A program made the translations under genes and the position numbers. A DNA stretch of 64,000 nucleotides from Lonicera japonica (lineage: Eukaryota > Streptophyta > Magnoliopsida > Dipsacales > Caprifoliaceae). The first letter of the stretch is position 1. Each line of letters opens with the position of its first letter. The notes beneath the pieces are model-generated. The model ran no database searches. It was not told the origin of the DNA and saw only the letters and a program-made list of their open reading frames with translations. Positions 11,637 to 22,792 of the stretch are shown one piece after another. Location: assembly GCA_021464415.1 (NCBI GenBank), contig CM038470.1, forward strand, positions 36,574,099 to 36,638,098. Reading direction: 5' to 3'.

Positions 11637-13560
11637 ATTGTCCGAAGAATAATATGTTCTTTAATTAGCCATTTTTTTTAAAATGTGCCAAATTTAAATT
11701 GGGAATCTAGATTTGAAATGGTTGGATTATATCTATTTCATTAATTTGAAAACAAAGCGTTCAATTTGTTGAATGACTATTTCACAGTATTATGATATTG
11801 TTTGAACGAGTAGATTAAGGTTTGTTATCGTTAGATCGACCATAAAAGTTTTCTTTTTTTTCATTTGTGAAATTGTTAGTTTTTTTTTTTTCCTGTACTA
11901 CCAAAATTATGCATTGAATAGGGAAGAAGTGAAAAAGAATAATGAAATTTGGCAGTTGGTAAATTACCACCATGCCATTGGCATGAGCAAACCTTAGGAG
12001 AAAAAAGGAAAAGTTTTTTAAGGTTAACAAATAGAAATTTTCAAAATAGAAATAAACTACTTTTATTTTTAATAGTCAACTTTTATTCATCGTACCGTGT
12101 TGGATTGTATGGACATATTGAAATCAGAAAAGAAAAAAAAATAGAAAATTGGAATGATTGTTTGGCTTTGCTAGCATTCGATTAATTCTTCGGAAACTAG
12201 AAAACTTTAAAATTGAATGAATTTGAAAAGAAATCAATATTTATATTTTATTATTTGTCACAAGAGAATAAGGTTTACTATTGGTGCCATTTTTTTTCTC
12301 TTCAAATATTGGATATAATTTTTATAGTTTTATAGACTACAAAATTTCTATTTAAAAATTTTAAAATGAAAGAGTGGGCAAGTAATAAAGGGAAGTTTCC
12401 ATCATTCGCAACTAAATAAGGTATATGTTACTTGGTTCTTGAGGGTCGAGTATAAGCTTATATATTCGTTCTTTGACAACCGAATAGGATATTATCAAGT
12501 TTATACTCAGTCCTTTACAATCGAGTAACATATAGCTTATTCAGTTGTTAAGTATTGAATAAAAAGTAAAAGTATTTTTGAAAGATATTGAAGGTGCCAA
12601 TATTTTCACCAGAAACTAAATTATTCGTGATAAAAATAAATAAATATTTTTATTTAAAATTTCGAATGGCACAGACGTACCGTAATACTATGGGAAATGT
12701 GTTAATGTCTGAAAATAATTGCAATTAAATCTTCTTACTTAATTCAAGGACTAAATATAAGATATTGGGCTGGTCACTGAAAATTGAAAAGACTTCTTAC
12801 TTAATTAATGGACTAAATACAAATAAGTGGGCTTAATACAAAATATTGGGTTAATGGACTAAATACAAATGAGCTAGCCACTAGAGACGATTTGATCTTC
12901 ATTCGAGGCTTCGTGCTAATTATATTTTGAAGAAAAGGTTGACACCTAAAGCCCATAGGTGATTAAATTGGATCAACACAATTTATCATACTTCTTATTT
13001 TCATTAATCAAATGTTAAACTATATTATTATTATATATATATATATATATATATTATAAAGTTAAGAGCAATTTCAACCGCGTTAAAACCATGTCAAATC
13101 TCTACTTTTCAATTTCACCCCTATAATTTTTTTTTTTAAATGTATTTTATAGAAAATTTGCTTACAATGAGAATCAAACCTTTGATTTTAACTAATACAA
13201 AAATTCACAGTAAACCACTAGATGTACTTTAGCAATGATTTTTTATCACTAAAACATCTCCCTAATGTTCTAGTAACAAAAAATTGTGGCTAAAAATCCC
13301 AATGTGTATCAGAACTGGACCTTATATATATATATATATATATATTAGAACTATATGTATACAAATCGCACACATGCATATTGCGTATACAATGGGAGTC
13401 TAGTATATATAATATCGTACTGAATTAAATACAAAAGTCGCTATCTTTTCTTTATGTTTTGTTTCTTTAATATGTTACTTAACATTTTTCCTTTTGTTTA
13501 AAAAATTCTAATTACAATTTTATCAACCTGGGTCATTTTGAATTTCTATTATTATGCATA
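11637..13560 (+). repeat. Duplicated block B, copy 1
   Basis: It is colinear with 15737-18575: the start ttgtccgaagaataatatg, the middle aattaatggactaaatac, and the end tatacaatgggagtct and acaattttatcaacctgggt are all shared. This copy lacks the two transposons that interrupt the other copy and so preserves their empty sites (13362-13369 for the hAT element). It carries its own extra insertion at about 12385-12590. Reading frames at 11815-12185 also exist in degraded form in copy 2 and are not supported as genes. Confidence 0.85.
12385..12590. mobile_element. Small foldback insertion in block B1
   Basis: Block B2 lacks this stretch between its equivalents of gaaagagtg and attatt/cgtgataaaaa (compare 16355-16410). 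Its arms, tatgttacttggttcttgag and its inverted partner near 12530 (tacaatcgagtaacata), form a foldback. The motif ttcttgaNgNtcgagtataag also occurs in the MITE at 30921-31191, which suggests one family. Confidence 0.5.
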
Positions 13561-14439
13561 CATATATATATATATATATATGTATATGTGTATGTATATA
13601 AAAACTTAATATATATGTATATGTCAAATGTCAAATGTGTATATGTATATGTATAAGGATGATTTTATTCATATCCAACATTTTTTTACTGTTGTTAAGT
13701 TAATTCACATTGCTTATTAAATTAATCCACGGGTATGGATAGACAATTACTAAAATATTTATTGATTCAAATTTTATAAATATATTTTTTAACAATTTAA
13801 TATTAAAATATCCACTAAATTAATGAGTATATCCACTTTAATTAAGTAAATAAAAGTAGGCTAATTTTATTTGAACCCACATAAATATTCTTCTCACCCA
13901 CCTTTCGAAATTTAATAGAAAACATAAAAAAAAAAATAATAATAATAACCAAACAATCCCTTAAACTAGTTAACCCGCTTATAAATTTGTCTCATCTCTT
14001 TCACCTATATGATAATCGATCTTTCTATAATTAATAGTTTCACATGAAAATATAGATAGGATGTTTATTGGTGGAACAAATAGATAACAATAAATCAATA
14101 AATATATATACATACATAATTTATAATTTCATCTTGACATGAATTATAATAACTTTTGAAACCATACCATACCAACCTGAGCTCTAATTTCTGGTCAAAT
14201 TTTCCCTTTGAACTATTTTTTAATAGAACAACTAAACTCAGCTGATGATATCATATTTTCCCCAGCCACTTCATTAAATAAAAACGTATTTTAGGTTCTC
14301 TAATTTTACTATCTTTTATGTAACACAATTTTAAATTGAAAGAAATTTTAATATTTTGATCATCGCTGCGATGAACAGAATTGCCATTAATTTTTGTATT
14401 TCAATCATTACTATAGTGGATGGAATTGGCAAAAAGTAT
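13561..14439. other. Intergenic stretch without a gene
   Basis: AT-rich spacer with (TA)n and gtatatgtat repeats at 13560-13660. No supported gene, RNA or bounded element. Confidence 0.6.
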
Positions 14440-15720
14440 TGTCCAACCTTAAAAAAACTCAAGTAACTCATCCTCACCCATTAAAAATTGTTTCATATGG
14501 GTCACTAAACTTTTCACATAAGATAAAAAAATTTAATACTTTTTTCTGTCATAAATAAATTCATTACTTTTAATTTACTCCAATATCTCATATAATATAA
14601 AAGTTAGTTAATATAGTATAGGATGAAATAACTATATAATTCTTTATATTTTTTGAAATACAAATTTTAAATCATAATTAGTCTTCCGAAGTCTCATTAC
14701 AGTAAAAATAAAATAAAATAAAAAAGTGCCTTATTTGTATTTTGTTGATATTATTCTCTAACGTATACTTGCCGATAAACTAAATTACATTCATTGCCAA
14801 AGCTTTTTAATGGTATGGAATCATGAAATTGGCAGCTTTCAAATCACAATAATGACATGCATCAAATCATAACAAATATATGTTATATTGATCATTGTCA
14901 CACATTAATTAGAATAAATAAAATATTTTTCTAACTTAATCATAATTTTCACTGCATATTTTTATTAGATATTATATATATATATATATATTTTGATTGA
15001 ATCTTGCAATTCATATAATACGTAAGAATATTAAATAAGTGTAGCATTACTTTTAGGCTTCGTTTGATTTACGAAAGGAAAATTAATTCTCTTTTTTTTT
15101 TTTCCATAGAAGTGGGAAACTAAAGTTTCTATCTAATTTCTTTTCTTGTGTTTGGTAAAATATGAAAAGTATTTAGGTAAGGGTATTGTTATCCAATTTT
15201 TTTGTGATAAATGCACGGAAATAATAAGGGAAAATCAATCTTATGAATTTTGAGAAAAATGACTTTACCCCCAACTTTATCCTCCATCAAAAATGTGTTT
15301 TCAGGATTTGTACTAACTAAATAAAAAAAATGAAAGACTTTTCTTTCCTAAGAGCTAAATCAAATGAAAGCACCTGGCTAGTTCCTTAATTACTGTACTC
15401 TTGATTTTTGTTGCCATTTACTTCCATTAATTGCTTTAGTTAAGCTAAAAAAAAATTATGAAAAATAAAAACTAGTAAGGGTAAAACAAAAAAATAGAAA
15501 ATAGAATAGGATTTCAATAAATATTGAAATGGATTCAGCATTTCTATTATACATTTTTATTGTAAAATTAAATTCTCACTTTTTTTTAATGATATCTCAA
15601 ATTAATACAACTATTTTTTTTCGTAATATAATCGATGCATAAAATCCGATAACCAAGATTTTTTAAATTACATACTTGACATTTGGTTAAGTAGTTGAAA
15701 GTTGAAAGTGCTTTCTTAAA
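14440..15720 (+). repeat. Duplicated block A, copy 5
   Basis: This is the best match to copy 3 (7400-8340). It is interrupted at 15055-15374 by a MITE that copy 3 lacks. It is followed immediately by block B2. Confidence 0.8.
15055..15374. mobile_element. MITE, ~320 bp
   Basis: Left end AGGCTTCGTTTGATTTACG and right end GCTAAATCAAATGAAAGCACC are inverted repeats with imperfect arms. Block A copy 3 (7985-8010) runs through the equivalent point without this insertion, which gives independent support for the limits. I could not identify a clean target duplication. Confidence 0.65.
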
Positions 15721-17145
15721 AAATAAGTAAATAAATAATTGTCCGAAGAATAATATGTTCTTTAATTAGCAATTTTTTTAAAATGTGCCAAATTTCAATT
15801 GAGAATCTTGATTTGAAATGGTTGGATCGACCATAAAAGTGTTTTTTTTTTCCCACATAGTGCCAAAATTTTGGATAGGCCTTCAAAAGTTAACCAAAAT
15901 TACGCATTGAATAGAAGAAGTGAACAAAAAAAATATAATAAAATTTGGCAGTTAATAAATTACCACCATGCCATTGGCACGAGCAAACCTTAGGATATTT
16001 TTTAAAGTTAACAAATAGAAATTGTCGAAATAGAAATAAACTATTTTTATTTTTAATAATCAACTTTTATTCATCGTACAGTGTCGAATTGTGTGAACAT
16101 ATTGAAATCATAAAATAAAAAAGAGAAAATTGGAATGATTAATTGGCTTTGTTAGCATTTGATTAATTCTACAGAAACTACAAAACTTTAAAGTTGAATA
16201 AATTTGTAAAGAAAGATATACTGGTATTTTGTTGTTTATCGCGTGAGAATAAGCTTTATTATTGGTGGCATTTTTTTTTTTTGCTTTTCAATATATTGGA
16301 TATAATTTTTTTAGTTTTATAAACTTCAAAATTTCTATTTAAAATTTTGAAAATGAAAGAGTGAGCCAACATATCACAGACATGGAAGAAATTAACTCAT
16401 TTGTGATAAAAATAAATAAATATTTTTATTTAAAGTTTTAGATGACACGAATATACCGTAATACTATGAGAAATGTGTTCACGTCTGAAAATAATTGCAA
16501 TTAAATCATCTCACTTAATTCATGGACTAAATATAAGATATTGGGCTAGTCACTAAAAGTTGAAAAGAGTTCTTACTTAATTAATGGACTAAATACAAAC
16601 AAGTGGGCTTACAAAATATTGGGTTAATGGACTAACTACAAAATATTGGGCTATCCACTAAAACATTTAAAAAGACTATTTGATCTTCATTCGAGGCTTC
16701 GAGCTAATTATACTTTGAAGAAAAGGTTCACACGTAAAGCCTATAGGTGATTAAGTTGGATCAATATAATTTATCATACTTCTCATTTTTATTAATCCAA
16801 TGTTAAACTATATTATATACATACACACTAATATAAAGTAGAGAGCAATTTCAACCGACTGTGTCAAATTTCTAATTTTCAATTTTACCCTTGTAATTTT
16901 AAAAAGAAATGTATTTTAGAAAAAGTTTGCTTACAACAAGAATCAAATATTTGACTTTAATTAATACAAATTCACAATAAATCACTAGACAATCAATCAT
17001 CATTATTGTAATATATATAGCTCGGACATTTAGCAATGATTTTTCGTCACTAAAATATCTCCCTAATGTTCTAGTAACAAAAAATTGTGGCTAAAAGTCT
17101 CGGCGTGTACTAGAATAGGACCCCATATATATATATACGAATCGC

Positions 17146-18074
17146 TAGAGGCGGACGCATCTAGGGACAAGAGGGGTCGGACAACCCCATAGAAGGCTAG
17201 GTTTAAAATAAATAAATAAATAAACATAATACATCATCTCCATCAACTCTTCGCCCAATTTCATTCCAATCTCTAAAAACAAAACACAGCACAACACCTC
17301 TAAACCTTTCATTCCTAATTTCACAGCCCCTTTTCCCACCCTCTCAAACCTTAACCTCTCCCAACTTTGGAAGATCCGAAGTTATATTTGGTTGTGTGTA
17401 TTCTGAAATTTGTTGTGAGGTTTTTGGATTTGCTTTGTACACTCGATTGTGCTGTGGTGTTGTACTCGGTGGTGCCTTGGCTGTGAGTTCTTAGTGGTGT
17501 CGTGGCTGTGCGTACACAGATCTGAACTGTGTATTTGTATTCAGATATACTATTTGAAAGTTTTTCTTCTTTAAATCTTAGACCTTTTTTTCAGAATCTG
17601 CTTTGTTAATTTTCTTCAAATCAAGTACTATCATTTTCTTCTTAATCTGATTATGTGAGTTGATTATTGCCGTTGAATCGGTTAATTTTACTGTTGCGAA
17701 AGTTTGCTTATATTACTTTTATACTTAAGTAAACTTGGTTGCTGCATCGTATATGTTACTTGATTTTTCATCTTTGAGGTTGTTTGGATATTCTTCATCA
17801 TAGAATTTGTTATTATTGCTGCATTGCTGTTGTTTCTATTTCTGAGAAATATGTTTGAAATTTTATGCCATTGCTAATCCAAAATCTGTCTCTATTGCTA
17901 CTGAATTTGTTATTGCTGAATTTTTTGTTATTGCTGAATCTGTTGTTATTGCTGAGAATTTTGCTGTTGTGAATAAACTGTTTTTGCTGATTTTGTTAAG
18001 TTGTTTTTTGTGCTGGAAAATCAGAACTTTTACACTAAGCTCCATTGGCCCACATAATCTTGGACCCACCACTG
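17146..18074. mobile_element. Non-autonomous hAT element, 929 bp
   Basis: Ends are TAGAGGCGGACGCATCT and, on the opposite strand, CAGTGGTGGGTCCAAGAT, fitting the plant hAT terminus of the YAGNGGYGG type. Flanks are CGAATCGC (17138-17145) and CGAATCTC (18075-18082), an 8-bp target duplication with one mismatch. Block B1 keeps the unoccupied site CAAATCGC at 13362-13369. The interior has a repeated gttattgctgaattt motif at 17900-17965 and no transposase motif. Confidence 0.85.
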
Positions 18075-18223
18075 CGAATCTCACACATATTGCCTATACA
18101 ATGGGAGTCTTGTATATATAATATTGTACTGATTTAGATACAAGAGTCGCTATCTTTTCTTTATGTTTTTTCCTTAATATATTACCTTAACATTTTACCT
18201 TTTGTTAAAAAATTATAATTTTA

Positions 18224-18527
18224 TGATCCGTTTGATAACAACATGGAAAAGAAAAATAAAAACAATTGATTTTTGTGAGAAGTTGGAAAATCAATTGAGA
18301 CATGTGGTAAGATGTCTTCTTACTTTATGACTTTTCCTATGGAGAAATTTTCCTTGGTGGTTGAGAAAGAAAGATTTTCCACAAAAAAATATGAAGGATG
18401 GAAGATATCTACTTATAAAATGAGCACGAAATAGAAAGTATCTTATTGCATGCTTCAACTTATTTTTCAACTTATTACCAAATCAAGTGTTTTATTTTTC
18501 TTTTCCACGTTGTTATCAAATGGAGCC
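18224..18527. mobile_element. hAT-type MITE, 304 bp, fullest copy
   Basis: Left TIR tgatccgtttgataacaac and right TIR gttgttatcaaatggagcc are inverted repeats. The two arms (…aagttggaaaatcaattgag… and …cttcaacttatttttcaac…) fold back on each other. Block B1 lacks this insertion (13505-13520). It is a good reference for the family also seen at 1283, 5616, 5960, 30010, 43851 and 59271. The 8-bp duplication expected for hAT is too degraded to call. Confidence 0.8.
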
Positions 18528-18579
18528 TTATTAATACAATTTTATCAACCCGGGTTATTTTGAATTTCTTTTCTGCCAA

Positions 18580-19920
18580 TATGAAATCATTAATTTGAGT
18601 TAGAGTAGTAGTAAATAAGATAGGGTCATTAGAATTTTGAGGTCCATAAATTTATCAATTTTAAATTTCCAATCTATAATTTTTATTTATTGGACTTTGG
18701 GTTCCGTTTTCGACCGTCCTATTAGTCAAAGGTATTAATATGTTAGTTAACTCCAATTTTTACATAAAAAGCCTAAAATACCCCTCATGATAAAAATCAC
18801 CTAAAGCCATCTCATTTTGCCAAAAAAGACCAACTGTCCTCTCAATCTCAAGCCTCAATCTCTCATATGTAAGCTTCTCAACCTCCATTTACCATTGTCC
18901 AAAAGAAAAAATCTCCATTTACCTCTCCTTGACCATTTCAGACATTTCATGCTTTGTTTTTCAAGCTCGAAAACTTGGCAAAGGTATAACAAAAGCAGAT
19001 TCCTAAACTCCAAAATAGGAGATTCAAGCACAATGACATCAATCGGTTCCTTAATTATCCGCGCGCTGCCTCTTCTCCCACGTACTCTTGCTTAAACCTC
19101 GAACCACACTCGTTACTTCAATGATAAAGTTTTGAATCAAAGGCAAAATTGCTATAAATTTTTTGTTTCTCGCTCTTTTTTTCATTTTCATTAAAATTGA
19201 ACCTCCTCCAGCAAGTGATGAACACCTACTCTGTTGTTACCGCCGTATCTATTGTGTTAAGAACACATTTCCTTGAAGACTTAATGCTTAGGATTAATGA
19301 GCAATTTCTTCACCTTGTCCATCACTTTGGGCGATAAATAATACAATGTATTGAGCAGAGACTGATTCCAACAACTCTGCAAGCAGTTCCTAACTTTTGG
19401 TTTGGATGGGGAAAAAAATGAGATTTGAGCAAAAGTTGGGATTTAAAGTGCGGAAAAGTGGAAGTCCATTGTTAGTAAAATTAGCGAAGAATTTGAAATT
19501 TTACACACGGTAAATTTACAATATTTTGCCTTTTAAAAATTCCGGCTTAAAATTTCAGGGTATGAAGCGTCATTATCCAAATTCCGAATTAAAACAAGTG
19601 ATATTGTAATTCATTTCATTTATAAAATTTTACATACAAGATGTCTAAATAAGAGAAATTACAATTGGAGAAATTTTAGATGCAGTAATCTTAAGTTCTA
19701 TCAATTTCAATTTCCATGAATTTTAGAATTATTTCATCCAAACATAGGTTACTTATTATATCGTTAACTCTATTGTACATTTTGTTTAATTGCATAAGGG
19801 ATATCTTAGGTTTTTATTTTTATTTTTTTGTCAAAAAATGGGTTCACCAACGGATTGATTCTTTTGACTAACAAAATCATCCAAAATAAACCGCAAAGTT
19901 CAATAAATAAAAAGTTCTAG
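18580..19920. other. Intergenic stretch, gene status unresolved
   Basis: No recognised gene. A 92-codon frame at 18817-19095 and a 39-codon frame from 19219 (MNTYSVVTAVS...) are open. Both lack recognisable domains, and the second is short. Base composition here is less AT-skewed than in the flanks, so a captured or decayed gene piece is possible, but I cannot support a product. Confidence 0.4.
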
Positions 19921-19927
19921 ACCCTAA

Positions 19928-20118
19928 GGCCTCGTTTGATTCAAGTATTAGGGTCAGTGGGATTAATAATACTAGTATTAGTAGTACTGGACTATTAATC
20001 ATGGGTTTAATTTAATACCAATACCCTCTTTGATTTAGGCAGTATTAATACTGTGATATCACATAATGATGTTAATATCATGTTTGGTTCTATAATTCGT
20101 ATACGAGATTATATTTTG

Positions 20119-20195
<77 letters not shown>

Positions 20196-20424
20196 GTGGT
20201 GGTGGTGGTGGTGGGGGTGGTATGAAAATATATGGGTCATTTTTCTTAATCTTGGATAAACAAACCACTTCTCCCCTGGTATTAAATTATACCACAAATA
20301 GTGGTATTAAATTAGTTCCGGTATTAGTAATCTCAGCACATTTGTACGAATCAAATAATGTATTTTAAAAAAAGTAGTATTAATAATCCTATCTGATTTT
20401 TTAATATCCGAATTAAACGATGTC
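19928..20424. mobile_element. PIF/Harbinger-type MITE, 497 bp
   Basis: The termini GGCCTCGTTTGATTCAAG and, inverted, GACATCGTTTAATTCGG are flanked by the 3-bp target duplication TAA (19925-19927 and 20425-20427). The interior foldback carries repeated attaataatact-like motifs. The centre has been expanded by a trinucleotide microsatellite. Two leucine- or histidine/tyrosine-rich frames on the minus strand are only the microsatellite read in different frames. Confidence 0.75.
20120..20220. repeat. Compound (AAT)n(TGG)n microsatellite
   Basis: About 25 AAT units run to 20194 and are followed directly by about 8 TGG units. The repeat sits at the centre of the Harbinger-type MITE. Confidence 0.95.
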
Positions 20425-20585
20425 TAAATCAATACTGATAAGACTGTGAAATCAAAAACTCAAATCACCCAATAAAACAGTAGTTTAGTAAAAATCCACC
20501 TAACTCACTGGTCACCGGCGAATAGAGAAGCCAAGAAAGTTAGGACTTTTGCGGTTCTATACGTCACCATCTACCAATCCACAAT

Positions 20586-20895
20586 GGGTAATGTTATATG
20601 CACCCCTGTTTTGTAGCTAAGACACCACAAATGACACTCAAAATTTAAACACTCAGTTGGTGGCTCATTGCCTAAATTGAACATTTGATTTGGTAACGTT
20701 TCACCGACTTGACCTAAACGGTAACTTGCCATCGAAATTGAACATTTGATTCGGTAAACTGTCACCGAATATAAACCTTCAAGTCAGCAACTTGCCACCG
20801 AATCAAATATCCTCTAATTATGTAGCCACAACACCTTCAACACCCTAATTATATGGTGTTTTGGCTACAAAATAGGGGTGCATATAACATCACCC
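20586..20895. mobile_element. Mutator-like MITE, 310 bp
   Basis: Left TIR GGGTAATGTTATATGCACCC and right TIR GGGTGCATATAACATCACCC are inverted over more than 40 bases, with the match continuing into tgttttgtagc / gctacaaaatagg. The 9-bp target duplication ATCCACAAT is perfect (20577-20585 and 20896-20904), which is the Mutator signature. The uninterrupted site is still visible in block A copy 3 (atcccacaat near 8437). Non-coding. Confidence 0.9.
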
Positions 20896-20988
20896 ATCCA
20901 CAATTAGCCCCCTTGTCCCACAATTAGGTACATAACTATGACACCCACAACTTCTGTCCTGATCAGTATTATTTTCATTTTCGGTCGC

Positions 20989-21494
20989 AGCAAATGCGGA
21001 GTTAGGAATTAAGTTTAGGAGGAGACAAAATTAATAAACTTAATAATTTATTTTTTTGCATATATTATAATAAGGTCAAAATCAAAATTTTATATTAAAA
21101 TATTTAACATTTTATACGTAAAAAATCAAAATCACATATCTAATTACAATATTTCTCTTCAAAATTTCATATTTTAAAAATATTAAATAATATCTTCATT
21201 CTCGATAGTTTCATTGTCGACAAATATAGAGACAAATATTATAACAATTTATTCTTTTTGTATTCAAAATTGCAAAATCACAAAACTTTACCCTAAACTT
21301 ATTGAAGCTATCACACATCCGCCGCCCCCCCCCCCCCCCCCCCTCCCCCTCGAATACTTTAACTTATTTCATGCCTAGTCCCAACCCCAACGCATTCTCT
21401 CAAAGACAACACCTTGCCCTACATTTTGCCCATTATCGCACATAGCTCCCTCAAATCTCAAGTGGGGCCACGTGCTCGCTCCGCCCTTGCACGG
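20989..21494. mobile_element. Possible hAT element, ~500 bp
   Basis: Ends CAAATGCGGAGTTAGG and, inverted, CAAGGGCGGAGCGAGC look like a hAT TIR pair. I could not find an 8-bp duplication, so the limits are provisional. A C homopolymer (21325-21343) lies inside. Confidence 0.35.
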
Positions 21495-21499
21495 ATTCA

Positions 21500-22185
21500 C
21501 GATTTCAATGTATAAAGATGTGGTGTTAAACCCTTTGTTGTATTGACTAGATGTGATAATTGTATGTCTACTTTTTATTATGATAGTTATATAATTGTGT
21601 ATATATATATATATATATATATATTATTGATATATTATTGAATCATCGCTGGAACAAACAAATGTATATAATTATAAGAAGTACACCCACCCCCACTATA
21701 TGCTCCTAACTCCTAAATTCACCCAATCCACAAATCTCAATTCATGTAAACCCCTTACCTATCCAAAATTTCTTTTTTTTAATCCAAGGAAATTAAGGGG
21801 AATTTTTTTTTAAAATTTTTTTTATCAGTCTGAAGCACTGATTGAGGGAGGCCAATAAGTTCCCTACCAAACTAGTGCACGAATTCGAACCCGTGTTCCC
21901 TGCGAAACTAGAAGATAATTTAATCAATAGAGCACTAAATTAAACCACTACAATCAAATGTTAAAATTTAAATAACAAAAAAGAATAACGTTTAAATCTT
22001 TTACGGTAGATATATATACAAAGATAAAAAAAATATTAAAAAAAATAATAATACATTTAATACGAGTTACACTTAAATATGAACCTCCATAGTAGTCACG
22101 TAAAAATGCAACATCCTCTCATGAACATGTACTTTCCACAACCTGTCTTTATCAAGTCTTCATTTATTTCTTTCTTTTTTCATAC

Positions 22186-22266
<81 letters not shown>

Positions 22267-22289
22267 TTATTTTTGAACATTTTACGAAA
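21500..22289. other. Spacer with large (ATT)n microsatellite
   Basis: No gene. A (TA)n tract lies at about 21601-21625. An (ATT)n microsatellite of about 26 units lies at 22187-22266 and underlies the leucine-rich frame at 22079-22276. The text at 22080-22180 is shared with 9690-9790, so this is the start of the duplicated kinase 3' flank. Confidence 0.7.
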
Positions 22290-22792
22290 ATAATCAACAT
22301 AATCAATATAACTGTGTACAACCTCACTTAGTCTTCATGAAATTTGGTATATTAATTTTGAATTTAAAAAAAAAAGAAAGTAAATCTTAGTGTAAGATAT
22401 CTTTAAAGAAATGTGACTCTTAATATGAAAATAAGAGTCGTCAATCTTAAAACACTATTATCAATTTTTCTCAACAATTGTGGTGTTTTAATTAATTGCT
22501 CAATAGTATTGTCTATTTCAGTATTTGCTCAATCAAATATTATTTGATTGCTTATTAACACAATAAATTATATGTAAGAATTACCTTCTATCTCCTAATC
22601 ATATTTGGTAAATACGAAATCGTCGAAGAAAATGCAACACATTGTAGATTAATTTGTAGTTGCAATATATTCATTTACATCATCACATTCAAATATTTAT
22701 ACAAACAGCTAAACATGCCTGATTAAATGCGTTTCTGGTTTAATACACATATTTTAGATTCCATACTCAATTTATTTTATAGATAGATAACT
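22290..22792 (-). other. Kinase 3' flank, duplicated upstream
   Basis: This is the sequence directly downstream of the kinase stop codon and contains its 3'UTR and presumed poly(A) region on the minus strand. It is AT-rich. Part of it (to about 22720) is duplicated at 9640-10130. I cannot place a cleavage site. Confidence 0.5.

Larger units (their letters stand above)
15737..18575 (+). repeat. Duplicated block B, copy 2
   Basis: Second copy of 11637-13560, lengthened by a hAT element (17146-18074) and a MITE (18224-18527). After removal of both, the text is continuous with copy 1. No gene is present; the short frames at 17145-17339 and 17855-18121 lie inside the hAT element. Confidence 0.85.

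Noticed and set aside
13030..13330. (TA)n-flanked element in block B1
   Set aside because: TA tracts bound it, but I found no inverted ends, and block B2 has the same text with fewer TA units.
17855..18121. 88-codon plus-strand frame with repeated IAEF/IAES motifs
   Set aside because: It lies across the right end of the 929-bp hAT element and its repeats come from the gttattgctgaattt motif.
20059..20297. Two minus-strand frames rich in Leu/Pro or His/Tyr
   Set aside because: They are the (AAT)n(TGG)n microsatellite read in different frames, inside a MITE.
22079..22276. Leucine-rich small membrane protein
   Set aside because: Most of it is the (ATT)n microsatellite.
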